A stretch of 29,559 nt of DNA from assembly GCA_937902275.1 (NCBI GenBank), contig CALFNW010000025.1, positions 1 through 29,559 on the forward strand, read 5' to 3'. Positions 1-6,992 of this stretch are shown piece after piece (the stretch's first letter is position 1; each line of letters starts with the position of its first letter). Below the pieces are notes generated by a model. That model saw nothing but the letters and a program-made list of their open reading frames with translations, had not been told where the DNA came from and made no database searches. A program made the translations under genes and the position numbers. Origin of the DNA: UBA4717 sp002404395. GTDB taxonomy: Bacteria > Bacillota > Clostridia > Oscillospirales > CAG-272.

Positions 1-117
1 GCTTACAGACCTGCGCTCAAGAGAGGCGGATTCCTCACTCGTGACCCGAGAATGAAGGAAAGAAAGAAATACGGTCTCAAAGCTGCTCGTCGTGCAAGTC
101 AGTTCTCCAAGAGATAA
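1..117 (+). CDS. rpsI: 30S ribosomal protein S9, C-terminal part
   Basis: The frame is open from the first base to TAA at 115-117 and encodes the last 38 residues of ribosomal protein uS9; the 5' part lies outside the window. The segment has the hallmark S9 tail: GGFLTRDPRMKERKKYG followed by the extreme C-terminus QFSKR, whose terminal Lys-Arg reaches the P-site tRNA in the small subunit. In most bacteria rplM lies just upstream and forms an operon with rpsI, so it is expected outside the window. A strong terminator follows at 222-265. Confidence 0.97.
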   Translation, partial: AYRPALKRGGFLTRDPRMKERKKYGLKAARRASQFSKR

Positions 118-221
118 CTGTTACAGTCTGTATTTTCTGTTTTGTCAGCTTGCGTTCAGGCTATGTACTTGCGCTTCCTGACACGAATCGGACTTTCTGT
201 CAGAGTCTTTGATTAAATGAG

Positions 222-265
222 GTCCCCGACCGCGTCATTGCTTTAATGCTCGGTCGGGGACTTTT
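222..265 (+). terminator. Intrinsic terminator after rpsI
   Basis: An 11-bp perfect stem, GTCCCCGACCG (222-232) with CGGTCGGGGAC (251-261), closes an 18-nt loop and is followed directly by TTTT. It ends the ribosomal protein transcript about 105 bp after the rpsI stop. The stretch 118-221 holds only a weaker 6-bp hairpin (191-207) and no gene. Confidence 0.9.
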
Positions 266-286
266 GATTTGTAAAGGAGCTTTATT

Positions 287-967
287 TTGAAGCGTTTCTT
301 GTCACCTTATAACTTGAACAGCGATTGCCTCGGACATATTCTGTATCTGCCGAACGAAATGAATGCTGATCTGCCCCTCTTGATATATCTGCACGGCGCG
401 GGTGAACGCGGCACTAAGCTTGAACATACCGAGCGGCACGGAGTTCCATACCTTATCGCACATGACTGCGTTGAAATTCCGGCGGTCGTGCTCTGTCCGC
501 AGTGCCCCGCGAATTTTGTATGGAATAATATAGTCGCGGATGTGAAGCGATTGATCGACCGAACCGTAATTGAATACGGCATAAAAAAGGACCGTATCTG
601 CATTACCGGCTCAAGCATGGGCGGATACGGAACTTGGGAAATGGGAATAACATATCCCGATTTCTTTTCGGCAGCCGCTCCGGTTGCCGGCGGAGGTATG
701 CAATGGCGTTCTCAAAAACTTGTGAATACGCCGATAAAAGCATATCACGGCAGTCTTGATAATGTAGTTGAACCGATAAATTCGGAGTTGATGCTTAAAA
801 ATCTGAAAAACTCAGGCGGTGTCGCCGAGTTGTGCATACTTGACGGCTTTGGGCATAACGACGGAATTTACGAAGCATATGCGCATACCGATCTGATCAA
901 GTGGCTGATCGGACAAAGACGCACGGATTTCGAGCCCGTACCCGAAATTTGCGCCGAGCTGTTCTGA
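287..967 (+). CDS. Alpha/beta hydrolase (dienelactone hydrolase / esterase-like)
   Basis: A 226-residue single-domain alpha/beta hydrolase of the predicted peptidase/PHB-depolymerase-like group. The oxyanion region is HGAGERG (36-42). The nucleophile elbow GSSMGG puts Ser110 as catalytic serine; Asp158 (in HGSLDNVV) and His190 (in GFGHND) complete a plausible triad. There is no signal peptide, so it should act in the cytoplasm, probably on a carboxylic ester; the substrate cannot be told. The start is TTG at 287, chosen because AAAGGAG (273-279) sits 7 nt upstream. It lies alone between the rpsI terminator and a convergent small regulator gene. Confidence 0.88.
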   Translation: MKRFLSPYNLNSDCLGHILYLPNEMNADLPLLIYLHGAGERGTKLEHTERHGVPYLIAHDCVEIPAVVLCPQCPANFVWNNIVADVKRLIDRTVIEYGIKKDRICITGSSMGGYGTWEMGITYPDFFSAAAPVAGGGMQWRSQKLVNTPIKAYHGSLDNVVEPINSELMLKNLKNSGGVAELCILDGFGHNDGIYEAYAHTDLIKWLIGQRRTDFEPVPEICAELF

Positions 968-995
968 GCCGAGCGTTTGGCTCCCATTTAATAAT

Positions 996-1010
996 TGCCG
1001 CTCTGCGGCA
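996..1010. terminator. Hairpin between convergent genes, possible bidirectional terminator
   Basis: TGCCGC-TCT-GCGGCA forms a 6-bp perfect stem with a 3-nt loop, between the hydrolase stop (967) and the stop of the minus-strand regulator (1022). On the minus strand it is followed by AATTATTAAAT, a poor U-tract. A second weak stem, GAGCC/GGCTC, lies at 966-983. Function as a terminator is likely from position but not from a classical T-run. Confidence 0.45.
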
Positions 1011-1021
1011 CGGATGATACT

Positions 1022-1228
1022 TTAATGCTTTGAATTGTCACCCGTGCCGCAGATTTCTACGTCGTCGACACAGTTTTCAAGCAGAATATTTATCAATTCA
1101 TTGCGCGATCTGTTGCTTTGGTCGGAGAGCTCGTCGATCTTTTTTAGTACGTTTTCCTTTATACGTACGGAAATTACCTTGTAGCCGTCCTCGCCCTTTT
1201 TGTCAATTTTAATAACCCCTTTTGCCAT
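1022..1228 (-). CDS. Ribbon-helix-helix (CopG/Arc-type) DNA-binding protein
   Basis: A 68-residue basic protein with the pattern of a ribbon-helix-helix domain: a beta-strand YKVISVRI (16-23), helix A around 25-36, a short turn rich in Asn/Arg/Ser, and helix B around 41-52 (SRNELINILLENCV). Such proteins dimerise through the strand, which enters the DNA major groove. The start ATG at 1228 has GAGGTGA 5 nt upstream. It is divergent from the secreted stalk protein at 1373 and the shared 144-bp region holds repeats that could be its operator, so it may control that gene and itself. A toxin-antitoxin antitoxin role is less likely, as no small partner gene lies next to it. Confidence 0.75.
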   Translation of the reverse strand: MAKGVIKIDKKGEDGYKVISVRIKENVLKKIDELSDQSNRSRNELINILLENCVDDVEICGTGDNSKH

Positions 1229-1280
1229 TATGTATCACCTCACACTACAAGTATATCTTAAATAAATTTGCAAATATATA

Positions 1281-1313
1281 TCATAAATATATTATAAATG
1301 TATTCATAATGTA
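1281..1313. promoter_or_regulatory. Candidate operator: three 11-bp near-repeats with embedded palindrome
   Basis: Three consecutive 11-bp units, TCATAAATATA (1281-1291), TTATAAATGTA (1292-1302) and TTCATAATGTA (1303-1313), end exactly at the -35 box (1314). The stretch 1291-1310 is also an imperfect palindrome (ATTAT...ATAAT, 16 of 20 positions symmetric). The unit length is one helical turn, which is what cooperative ribbon-helix-helix dimers use. Binding by the adjacent regulator is inference. Confidence 0.5.
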
Positions 1314-1342
1314 TTGACAAATACAGGGCGTGATGATATAAT
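1314..1342 (+). promoter_or_regulatory. Sigma-A promoter of the stalk-domain gene
   Basis: Consensus TTGACA (1314-1319), a 17-bp spacer and consensus TATAAT (1337-1342), with an extended -10 TG at 1334-1335. The start codon is 30 bp downstream. An unrepressed promoter of this quality should be strong, which argues for control by the abutting repeats. Confidence 0.9.
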
Positions 1343-1372
1343 GTAGAAAAAACATGAAAGAGGGCTGAACTC

Positions 1373-2146
1373 ATGAAAAAAGAACTCAAAGGCTTTGTGA
1401 TCGGTGTTGCGATTACTTCAATGATCCTGACCGCACTTCCGATCGCAGCCGAAAAGACAACTAAGACCGCTGAGCTGTTCTACAACGATATTAAGGTCGT
1501 TATCGACGGTAAGCGCGCAGATCTTAAAGATGTCAAGGGCAATAATGTTGACCCGTTTATTATTGACGGTACTACATATCTTCCGGTCCGTGCAGTAGCC
1601 AATGCGCTTGACAAAGCCGTATCCTGGGACGGTGATACCCGCACCGTATACATAGGCAAGAACGAGGAGATCGAACAGCCGAGCGTTTGGCTTAAGGATC
1701 TTGATACTCTCGCCGGTAATGTAGCCACGTATTCGATAGATGATATCGAGTTCGGAGGATCCGTGTATAATGATACCCTGACTTCAAATACTCAAGATGT
1801 CTATAAAAATTGTTGGAATAAGTTTAACTATTACGAACCTATATCGTATCTGCTCAATTACAAATATTCTAAGTTCAAGGGTACTATATATTTGGCAAAC
1901 AAAAATAAAAACACAAGCTTTGTTTTCAGATATCTTATCTACGGCGATGACAAACTGCTGTATACCTCTGATGATATAACTGCGGGTACTATGCCGATCG
2001 ACTTTGACATTGACGTGTCAAACTGTTCCGTGATGAAAATTTCTGTACAAAAGAAAGACGGTAACAATTATAGAGAATGCAGCTTTCTGCCAGATTTCGG
2101 CTATCCGAACGTTGTTCAAATCGGAAACGCCGGACTTTACGAATAA
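1373..2146 (+). CDS. Secreted stalk-domain protein (copper amine oxidase-like N-domain plus NPCBM-like domain)
   Basis: A 257-residue exported protein. Residues 1-26 form a signal peptide (KKELK, hydrophobic core, cleavage near AAE). Residues about 33-96 match the copper amine oxidase N-terminal-like stalk fold: a strand naming the ligand-free surface, then DGTTYLPVRAVANAL, SWDGDTRTVYIG. In Clostridia this small domain is a structural surface module, not an oxidase. Residues about 103-257 resemble an NPCBM/NEW2-type beta-sandwich, usually linked to carbohydrate binding; this part is inferred from pattern only. Start ATG has AAAGAGGG (1357-1364) 8 nt upstream. It is monocistronic, between a consensus promoter and a strong terminator, and divergent from a ribbon-helix-helix regulator. 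Confidence 0.82.
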   Translation: MKKELKGFVIGVAITSMILTALPIAAEKTTKTAELFYNDIKVVIDGKRADLKDVKGNNVDPFIIDGTTYLPVRAVANALDKAVSWDGDTRTVYIGKNEEIEQPSVWLKDLDTLAGNVATYSIDDIEFGGSVYNDTLTSNTQDVYKNCWNKFNYYEPISYLLNYKYSKFKGTIYLANKNKNTSFVFRYLIYGDDKLLYTSDDITAGTMPIDFDIDVSNCSVMKISVQKKDGNNYRECSFLPDFGYPNVVQIGNAGLYE

Positions 2147-2160
2147 GCTTTATACAAGCT

Positions 2161-2192
2161 CCGTCCGCACGAATGTGCGGGCGGATTTTTTT
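2161..2192 (+). terminator. Intrinsic terminator after the stalk-domain gene
   Basis: Stem CCGTCCGCAC (2161-2170) with GTGCGGGCGG (2175-2184), one G-U pair, GAAT tetraloop, followed by ATTTTTTT (2185-2192). It begins 14 bp after the stop codon. Confidence 0.93.
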
Positions 2193-2210
2193 ATAACCTG
2201 TATTTGCCTT

Positions 2211-2228
2211 GCATTTTTGCAAAAATGC
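2211..2228. promoter_or_regulatory. Perfect 18-bp palindrome, candidate operator
   Basis: GCATTTTTGC followed by AAAAATGC is identical to its own reverse complement over all 18 bases and ends one base before the -35 box at 2229. It is not followed by a T-run in either direction at useful distance, and is separate from the terminator at 2161-2192, so a protein-binding site is more likely than a second terminator. Confidence 0.55.
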
Positions 2229-2257
2229 TTGCTATAAATGTAAAAGTATGATACAAT
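2229..2257 (+). promoter_or_regulatory. Promoter of the zinc-ribbon/TPM operon
   Basis: TTGCTA (2229-2234), 17-bp spacer, TACAAT (2252-2257) with an extended -10 TG (2249-2250). The first gene starts 61 bp after the -10 box. Confidence 0.72.
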
Positions 2258-2318
2258 TATGTCACGATACTAAATAAACTTTTCCGATCCTCGGATCGCA
2301 AGAAACGGAGATGATAAT

Positions 2319-3413
2319 TTGGCAGTTCTTCAGGAATACAAATGCCCGTGTTGCGGCGGCGCTATTTCCTTTGATTCCGAATCGCAGAAAATGAAATGCC
2401 CTTTCTGCAGTACCGAATTTGATGTGGAAACGCTGAAAGGCTACGACGATATTCTGCATAAAGACGGCGTCGACAAAATGGAATGGAAAACCGACGCCGG
2501 GAGCGAATGGCAGGGCGATGAGTCGGGAGTTTTGCGTACATATGTCTGCAAATCCTGCGGAGGTGAAATAGTTACGGAGGAAACTACGGCAGCTGCCTCC
2601 TGCCCTTTCTGCGGCAATCCGATAGTTATGATGGATAACTTTAAGGGTATGCTTAAACCCGATTTGGTTATTCCCTTCAAGCTTGACAAAAAAGCCGCGA
2701 AGGAAGGCTTTAAAAAGCATCTTTCGGGAAAACGCTTGCTTCCTAAGGCATTTCTTGACGAAAATCATATTGATGAGATCAAGGGAGTGTATGTTCCCTT
2801 CTGGCTTTTTGACGCAGATGCCGACGCAAGTATAAGATATCGCGCCACGAACACGCGTGTTTGGAGCGACAGCGATTATGACTACACAGAGACCTCATAT
2901 TTTGCGGTAATGCGAGACGGTACGCTCAGCTTTCGGAATGTACCTGCCGACGGCTCAAAAAAGATGGCGGATGACCTTATGGAGTCGATCGAGCCGTACA
3001 ATTTCGAAGACGCGGTAGACTTTAAAACCGCCTACCTTGCCGGATATCTTGCCGATAAATATGACGTCACCGCCGAAGAAAGCATACCGCGTGCCAACGA
3101 GCGCGTCAAGATCTCGACTGCCGACGCCTTTGCGGCAACGGTCACCGGTTACGATTCGGTGACACCCGAAACGAGCAGTATCAGACTTGAAAACGGCAAA
3201 ACGAAATACGCGCTTCTTCCGGTTTGGGTAATGACCACGACTTGGAACGGTCAGAAATTTACATTTGCCATGAACGGACAGACCGGCAAATTTGTCGGCA
3301 ATCTGCCGGTAGATAAAAAAGCCGCGCGCAAATGGCTGCTCGGTCTTACGCTCGGGGTGGGCGCAGGCGTATGGGCGCTTATGTGGATATATTATCTGCT
3401 TACTGTACTGTGA
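2319..3413 (+). CDS. Double zinc-ribbon, C-terminally anchored membrane protein
   Basis: A 364-residue protein with two TFIIB-like zinc ribbons at its N-terminus: Cys9/Cys12 with Cys27/Cys30 and Cys77/Cys80 with Cys95/Cys98. A long mixed alpha/beta domain follows (110-330, with VIPFKLDKKAAKEGFKKHL and VYVPFWLFDADAD), then a single membrane segment (about 338-362) at the very end. Members of this family are often misnamed as RNA polymerase subunit P or PriA because of the ribbons; the membrane anchor and length do not fit those. The role is unknown; co-occurrence with TPM-domain proteins suggests envelope maintenance. The TTG start at 2319 is supported by CGGAG (2306-2310) 8 nt upstream. The next gene begins 9 bp after the stop. 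Confidence 0.82.
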   Translation: MAVLQEYKCPCCGGAISFDSESQKMKCPFCSTEFDVETLKGYDDILHKDGVDKMEWKTDAGSEWQGDESGVLRTYVCKSCGGEIVTEETTAAASCPFCGNPIVMMDNFKGMLKPDLVIPFKLDKKAAKEGFKKHLSGKRLLPKAFLDENHIDEIKGVYVPFWLFDADADASIRYRATNTRVWSDSDYDYTETSYFAVMRDGTLSFRNVPADGSKKMADDLMESIEPYNFEDAVDFKTAYLAGYLADKYDVTAEESIPRANERVKISTADAFAATVTGYDSVTPETSSIRLENGKTKYALLPVWVMTTTWNGQKFTFAMNGQTGKFVGNLPVDKKAARKWLLGLTLGVGAGVWALMWIYYLLTVL

Positions 3414-3421
3414 GGTGAAGT

Positions 3422-4957
3422 ATGATGAAATTTAATAATAAAGTCTTGATCTCACTTACGCTTGTGCTTGTGTTGGCTTTTTCGCTTTTGAGCGTCAGCT
3501 TTGCCGACAGCGTCTATGATACCGACGACATTGTAATCGACGCAATTGATTACACCCGCGAGATAATTCCCGTCTATGAGGGCAGCGATTACAGCGATTA
3601 CGAGCATGAGATCTGTATCCCGAAATTGAATCTGAATACCGAAAACGCAAAAAAATTTAACGAGAAAATATACAACGACCATGCAATGCCTTATGAAACT
3701 CTGCTTGACTACTCTGAGGAAGAGTGGGTCTACAACGTGGACTATGACAGCGAAAATTACGACGGCATTGTAGGTATAATCGTCACGTTTTCGGGCGGTC
3801 CGCAAGCCTCGGAAATGATGTCAAGGTATCTCTGCTACTATTATGACGTCAATAATGACACCGAGCTTACTTTTGAAGAATACGCGGCAAAATTCGGCTA
3901 CGATACTTATACTTTGACTTCGAAGCTTGAATCGCTTGAAGCTCATGACGGATACAGCCATGAGTGCCTCGGCGATATACCTGTTCTTGACGGATTTATT
4001 GCCGACGATGATGAAACCATCGTGGTATTTTCAAACGTGGAAACTCCTGATGAAACGGTGATCTACGAGGTCGATTCGATCATCGCCCCCGGCTATCGGG
4101 TCGCAGATGTTCACGAAGCTGACAGCGTTGCGGCGGCTCCCGTTATAATTGAAAATGCAAGCGAAAGCAGTAGCGATAGCAATAGCGGTAGCAATAGCGG
4201 TAGCAATAGCGATAGCTTTGCGGATATCGGCAAAACGCCCAAGGTTATCGACAATAGTGGACTGCTTACAGCAACAGAGCGCGACGCACTTGAATCAAAG
4301 CTTGAAAATTTTGTAGCCGAGTATGGGCTTGACGCGGTCATTCTTACAGCCGATTCGCTTGACGGAAAGACCGCCGAAGCTTATGCGGATGATTACTATG
4401 ACTACAACTACTACGGAGTCGATGATGAAAAGTCGGGTATCCTGTTGCTTGTAAGTATCGGCGAACGTGATTATGCCATTTCAACCACCGGTAAGGGACT
4501 GTACGTTTTTACGAACCGCGTGTGTGAAAATATGGTCGACGAATTTATAGATGACCTCTCGGCAGGTAATTACTATGATGCATTTGATACCTTTGCAAGA
4601 CTTTGCGACCATTATGCATTTCTCTATACAGATGAGGACAGCTACGATGATTACGAATACTCAAGCGAGCCGTTCCCTCTCTCGGGTATTTTCATATTCG
4701 GTGCATTGCTCATAGGATTTATTGTGGCGCTGATCGCTGTCGGAATAATGAAAGGCAAGCTTAAGAGCGTGCGCGCACAGCGTGCTGCCGATAATTATGT
4801 GGTTGACGGAAGCCTGAATGTTACAAATTCTTCCGAATTATTCCTGTATCGTACCGTCACACGCACTGCAAGGCCGCGTGATGAAGATAACGGCGGAGGC
4901 GGCTCCCATACCGGTTCTTCGGGTACATCGCACGGCGGTACCAGCGGAAAATTCTGA
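3422..4957 (+). CDS. TPM-domain membrane protein with extra N-terminal domain
   Basis: A 511-residue exported, very acidic protein. Residues 1-28 form a signal peptide. Residues about 40-235 form a domain resembling the DUF3298/DUF4163-type fold seen in surface proteins (CIPKLNLNTENAKKFNEKI, LTFEEYAAKFGY); this match is by eye. A Ser/Asn/Gly linker (247-265) follows, then a TPM domain (about 273-400: VIDNSGLLTATERDALESKL, VSIGERDYAISTTGKGLYVF). TPM domains are known from YgcG and from the thylakoid protein TLP18.3 and Psb32, involved in membrane-protein repair or acid phosphatase activity. A membrane segment (421-443) and a Gly/Ser/His-rich tail end the protein. It starts 9 bp after the zinc-ribbon gene, with GAGGTGA as ribosome binding site, so the two are co-translated. 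Confidence 0.85.
   Translation: MMKFNNKVLISLTLVLVLAFSLLSVSFADSVYDTDDIVIDAIDYTREIIPVYEGSDYSDYEHEICIPKLNLNTENAKKFNEKIYNDHAMPYETLLDYSEEEWVYNVDYDSENYDGIVGIIVTFSGGPQASEMMSRYLCYYYDVNNDTELTFEEYAAKFGYDTYTLTSKLESLEAHDGYSHECLGDIPVLDGFIADDDETIVVFSNVETPDETVIYEVDSIIAPGYRVADVHEADSVAAAPVIIENASESSSDSNSGSNSGSNSDSFADIGKTPKVIDNSGLLTATERDALESKLENFVAEYGLDAVILTADSLDGKTAEAYADDYYDYNYYGVDDEKSGILLLVSIGERDYAISTTGKGLYVFTNRVCENMVDEFIDDLSAGNYYDAFDTFARLCDHYAFLYTDEDSYDDYEYSSEPFPLSGIFIFGALLIGFIVALIAVGIMKGKLKSVRAQRAADNYVVDGSLNVTNSSELFLYRTVTRTARPRDEDNGGGGSHTGSSGTSHGGTSGKF
4169..4216 (+). repeat. In-frame hexanucleotide repeat (NNTAGC x8)
   Basis: Eight consecutive 6-bp units of the form NNTAGC (AGTAGC, GATAGC, AATAGC, GGTAGC, AATAGC, GGTAGC, AATAGC, GATAGC) encode the Ser-rich linker of the TPM protein. 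As the unit is two codons, gain or loss of units changes linker length without a frameshift. Confidence 0.9.
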
Positions 4958-4972
4958 TGTCATTTCACTAAT

Positions 4973-5019
4973 AAAAAATGCACCGAGAGGGCTTAAACGT
5001 CCTTTCGGTGCATTTTTTT
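4973..5019. terminator. Bidirectional intrinsic terminator
   Basis: Stem from AAAAAATGCACCGAGAGG (4973-4990) with CCTTTCGGTGCATTTTTTT (5001-5019). It carries a T-run on the + strand and an A-run on the left arm, so it can stop both the TPM operon and the minus-strand transcript that ends with the flavin reductase (5077). Confidence 0.93.
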
Positions 5020-5076
5020 ACTCATCAGATCTGACATTGACTGAAAAAGGTCCGCGAGCGCGTCCTGCAATGCAGG

Positions 5077-5718
5077 CTAATCATCGGATCTTTTGGCGCG
5101 TTTTTCCAAGGCGCGTGCGCGAGGTTTGCGTTCGGCGTAGTTTAGTTTGGATCTCTTCTTTTTCTTTCTTACCGAATAGCCGAAGCTTCCGAGCTTTTTA
5201 CCGAGTTCAAAATACTCGCCGTGAGAATAAGAAAGCAGACCGGCGCGGTCTAAGTGAAGCTTCCCCTCCGGATCTACAAGCTTTTCATCAACGTCGCTTG
5301 CAACAACGTCGGCAATAAACATATCGTGAGTGCCGAGTCTGATCACGTCGGTAACTCTGCATTCAAGCGACAGCGGACTTTGCTCAAGTACAGGTGTATC
5401 TTCAAGCTCAAGTGCGGGAGCTACCGATAGTCCCGTATCCGCAAATTTGTCGGTATCACGCCCCGAGCGGACTCCGCAGTAATCGAGCGCGCGGACATTC
5501 TCAGCGCGTGCAAGATTTATCACGAATTTTCCGCTTGATTTAATAAGCTCATACGAGTAGCGCGAAGGTCTGACTGAAATATAGGTTTTGGGCGGCTGTG
5601 TGTTCAGAATACCGGTCCACGCGACCGTAAATATATTCGGACGCTCAAGCGTGCCGCAGGTAACAAAGACAGCCGGAAGCGGAGCAAGCAGAGCGCCGCC
5701 CTTCCATTTGAGTTTCAT
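5077..5718 (-). CDS. Flavin reductase family protein (FMN-binding split barrel)
   Basis: A 213-residue protein of the flavin reductase-like, split-barrel group that binds FMN. Typical features are the N-terminal PLPAVFVTCGT-x5-IFTVAWTGILNTQPP, where Pro-Pro precedes the strand ISVRPSRYSYELIKSSGKFVINL, and the later SPLSLECRVTDVIRLGTHDMFIADVVA with the dimer-interface signature. A Lys/Arg-rich tail of about 30 residues closes it. Such proteins reduce or use flavin with NAD(P)H; the partner is unknown. The ATG at 5718 is preferred over a GTG 14 codons upstream because the family starts close to the LAPLPAV strand; the ribosome binding site (AGAAAGA) is weak for both. It is the last gene before the terminator at 4973-5019, 114 bp after tgt. 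Confidence 0.85.
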   Translation of the reverse strand: MKLKWKGGALLAPLPAVFVTCGTLERPNIFTVAWTGILNTQPPKTYISVRPSRYSYELIKSSGKFVINLARAENVRALDYCGVRSGRDTDKFADTGLSVAPALELEDTPVLEQSPLSLECRVTDVIRLGTHDMFIADVVASDVDEKLVDPEGKLHLDRAGLLSYSHGEYFELGKKLGSFGYSVRKKKKRSKLNYAERKPRARALEKRAKRSDD

Positions 5719-5832
5719 ATTTTTTCTTTCTGCCGTATTACGGCGGATTGAATAGATCACAAGACCGCGCTCGTTTGCGCATAAAAAGCGACACTTAAAA
5801 CGGCAGGAGTTGTACGTAGACCCGCATATGAA

Positions 5833-6969
5833 TCAGTCGGTACTGCGTTCGGCAAGCAGATCAACGTATTTACGGTAAAATTGCTCGTATCTGTTCTCGT
5901 CAAGCGCAAGTCGTATCTGCTCCATAAGTTCGTTGTAAAAATACAGATTGTGAAGCACGGCAAGTCTCATTCCGAGCGTTTCCTTGGCTTTGAAAAGATG
6001 TCTTATATACGAGCGCGAGTAGTGGCGGCAGGCGGGACAGCCGCAGTTTTCATCAATCGGGCGGGGGTCTGCGATGTATTTTTCGTTAAGTAAATTCATT
6101 TTGCCGTGCCAGGTAAAGATATTGCCGTGGCGCGCGTTACGGCTCGGCATAACGCAGTCGAAAAAGTCAACGCCGCGATACACCGCTTCGATTATATTCT
6201 GCGGAGTTCCGACTCCCATCAGATAGCGCGGACGGTCCTTAGGCATATACGGCTCGACCGCCTCGATCGTCTCATACATTTCCTGTGCAGACTCACCGAC
6301 GGCAAGACCGCCGATCGCATATCCCGCGAGATCCAACTCAGCGATCGTTTTCATGTGTTCGATCCGCAGATCCTTGTATGTGCTTCCCTGGTTGATTCCG
6401 AAAAGCATTTGCTGCTTGTTTATCGTAGTCTCAAGTGAATTGAGTCTGTCAAGCTCTGCTTTGCAGCGATAAAGCCATCGCGCGGTGCGTTCGCAGGATT
6501 TCTTTGTGTAGTTATATTCGGCAGGATTTTCGATACACTCGTCAAACGCCATTGCGATGGTCGAAGCGAGATTTGACTGTATGCGCATACTCTCTTCGGG
6601 ACCCATGAAGATGCGTTTACCGTCTATGTGCGAGGCAAAGCGTACACCCTCCTCGGTGATCTTGCGAAGCTGAGCAAGCGAAAAAACCTGAAATCCGCCG
6701 CTGTCCGTGAGTATCGGACGTTGCCAATTGAAGAACTTGTGAAGTCCGCCCATTTTGTGTATCAGCTCGTCTCCGGGACGCAGATGCAAGTGATATGTGT
6801 TTGAAAGTTCTACCTGGCATCTCACATCAAGCAGATCCATGGTTGAGATGCCGCCTTTTATCGCGGCACAGGTGCCGACATTCATAAATACCGGAGTCTG
6901 TATAGTGCCGTGCGGGGTTTCAAATTCTCCGCGACGTGCATTTCCTTCGGTTTTCAAGAGTTTAAACAT
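5833..6969 (-). CDS. tgt: tRNA-guanine(34) transglycosylase
   Basis: The enzyme swaps guanine 34 of GUN anticodons for preQ1 in queuosine synthesis. All active-site parts are present in the 378 residues: Asp89 in TDSGGFQVFSL (general acid/base), nucleophile Asp271 in FFDCVMPSRNARHG, and zinc ligands Cys309, Cys311, Cys314 and His340 with the E. coli spacing. The loop GINQGSTYKDLR (191-202) replaces the usual GIVQGG, a variation also typical of many Firmicutes. Length is normal. AAAGGA lies upstream of the ATG, and the mutL stop is 23 bp upstream, so tgt is in the mutSL transcript. The next pathway enzyme, QueA, is encoded 17 kb away on the other strand. Confidence 0.97.
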   Translation of the reverse strand: MFKLLKTEGNARRGEFETPHGTIQTPVFMNVGTCAAIKGGISTMDLLDVRCQVELSNTYHLHLRPGDELIHKMGGLHKFFNWQRPILTDSGGFQVFSLAQLRKITEEGVRFASHIDGKRIFMGPEESMRIQSNLASTIAMAFDECIENPAEYNYTKKSCERTARWLYRCKAELDRLNSLETTINKQQMLFGINQGSTYKDLRIEHMKTIAELDLAGYAIGGLAVGESAQEMYETIEAVEPYMPKDRPRYLMGVGTPQNIIEAVYRGVDFFDCVMPSRNARHGNIFTWHGKMNLLNEKYIADPRPIDENCGCPACRHYSRSYIRHLFKAKETLGMRLAVLHNLYFYNELMEQIRLALDENRYEQFYRKYVDLLAERSTD

Positions 6970-6992
6970 AAAAACAGATTCCTTTCGGTTAG

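Noticed and set aside
1022..1228. Toxin-antitoxin antitoxin
   Set aside because: The ribbon-helix-helix protein has no adjacent small toxin gene; its neighbours are a convergent hydrolase and a divergent secreted protein.
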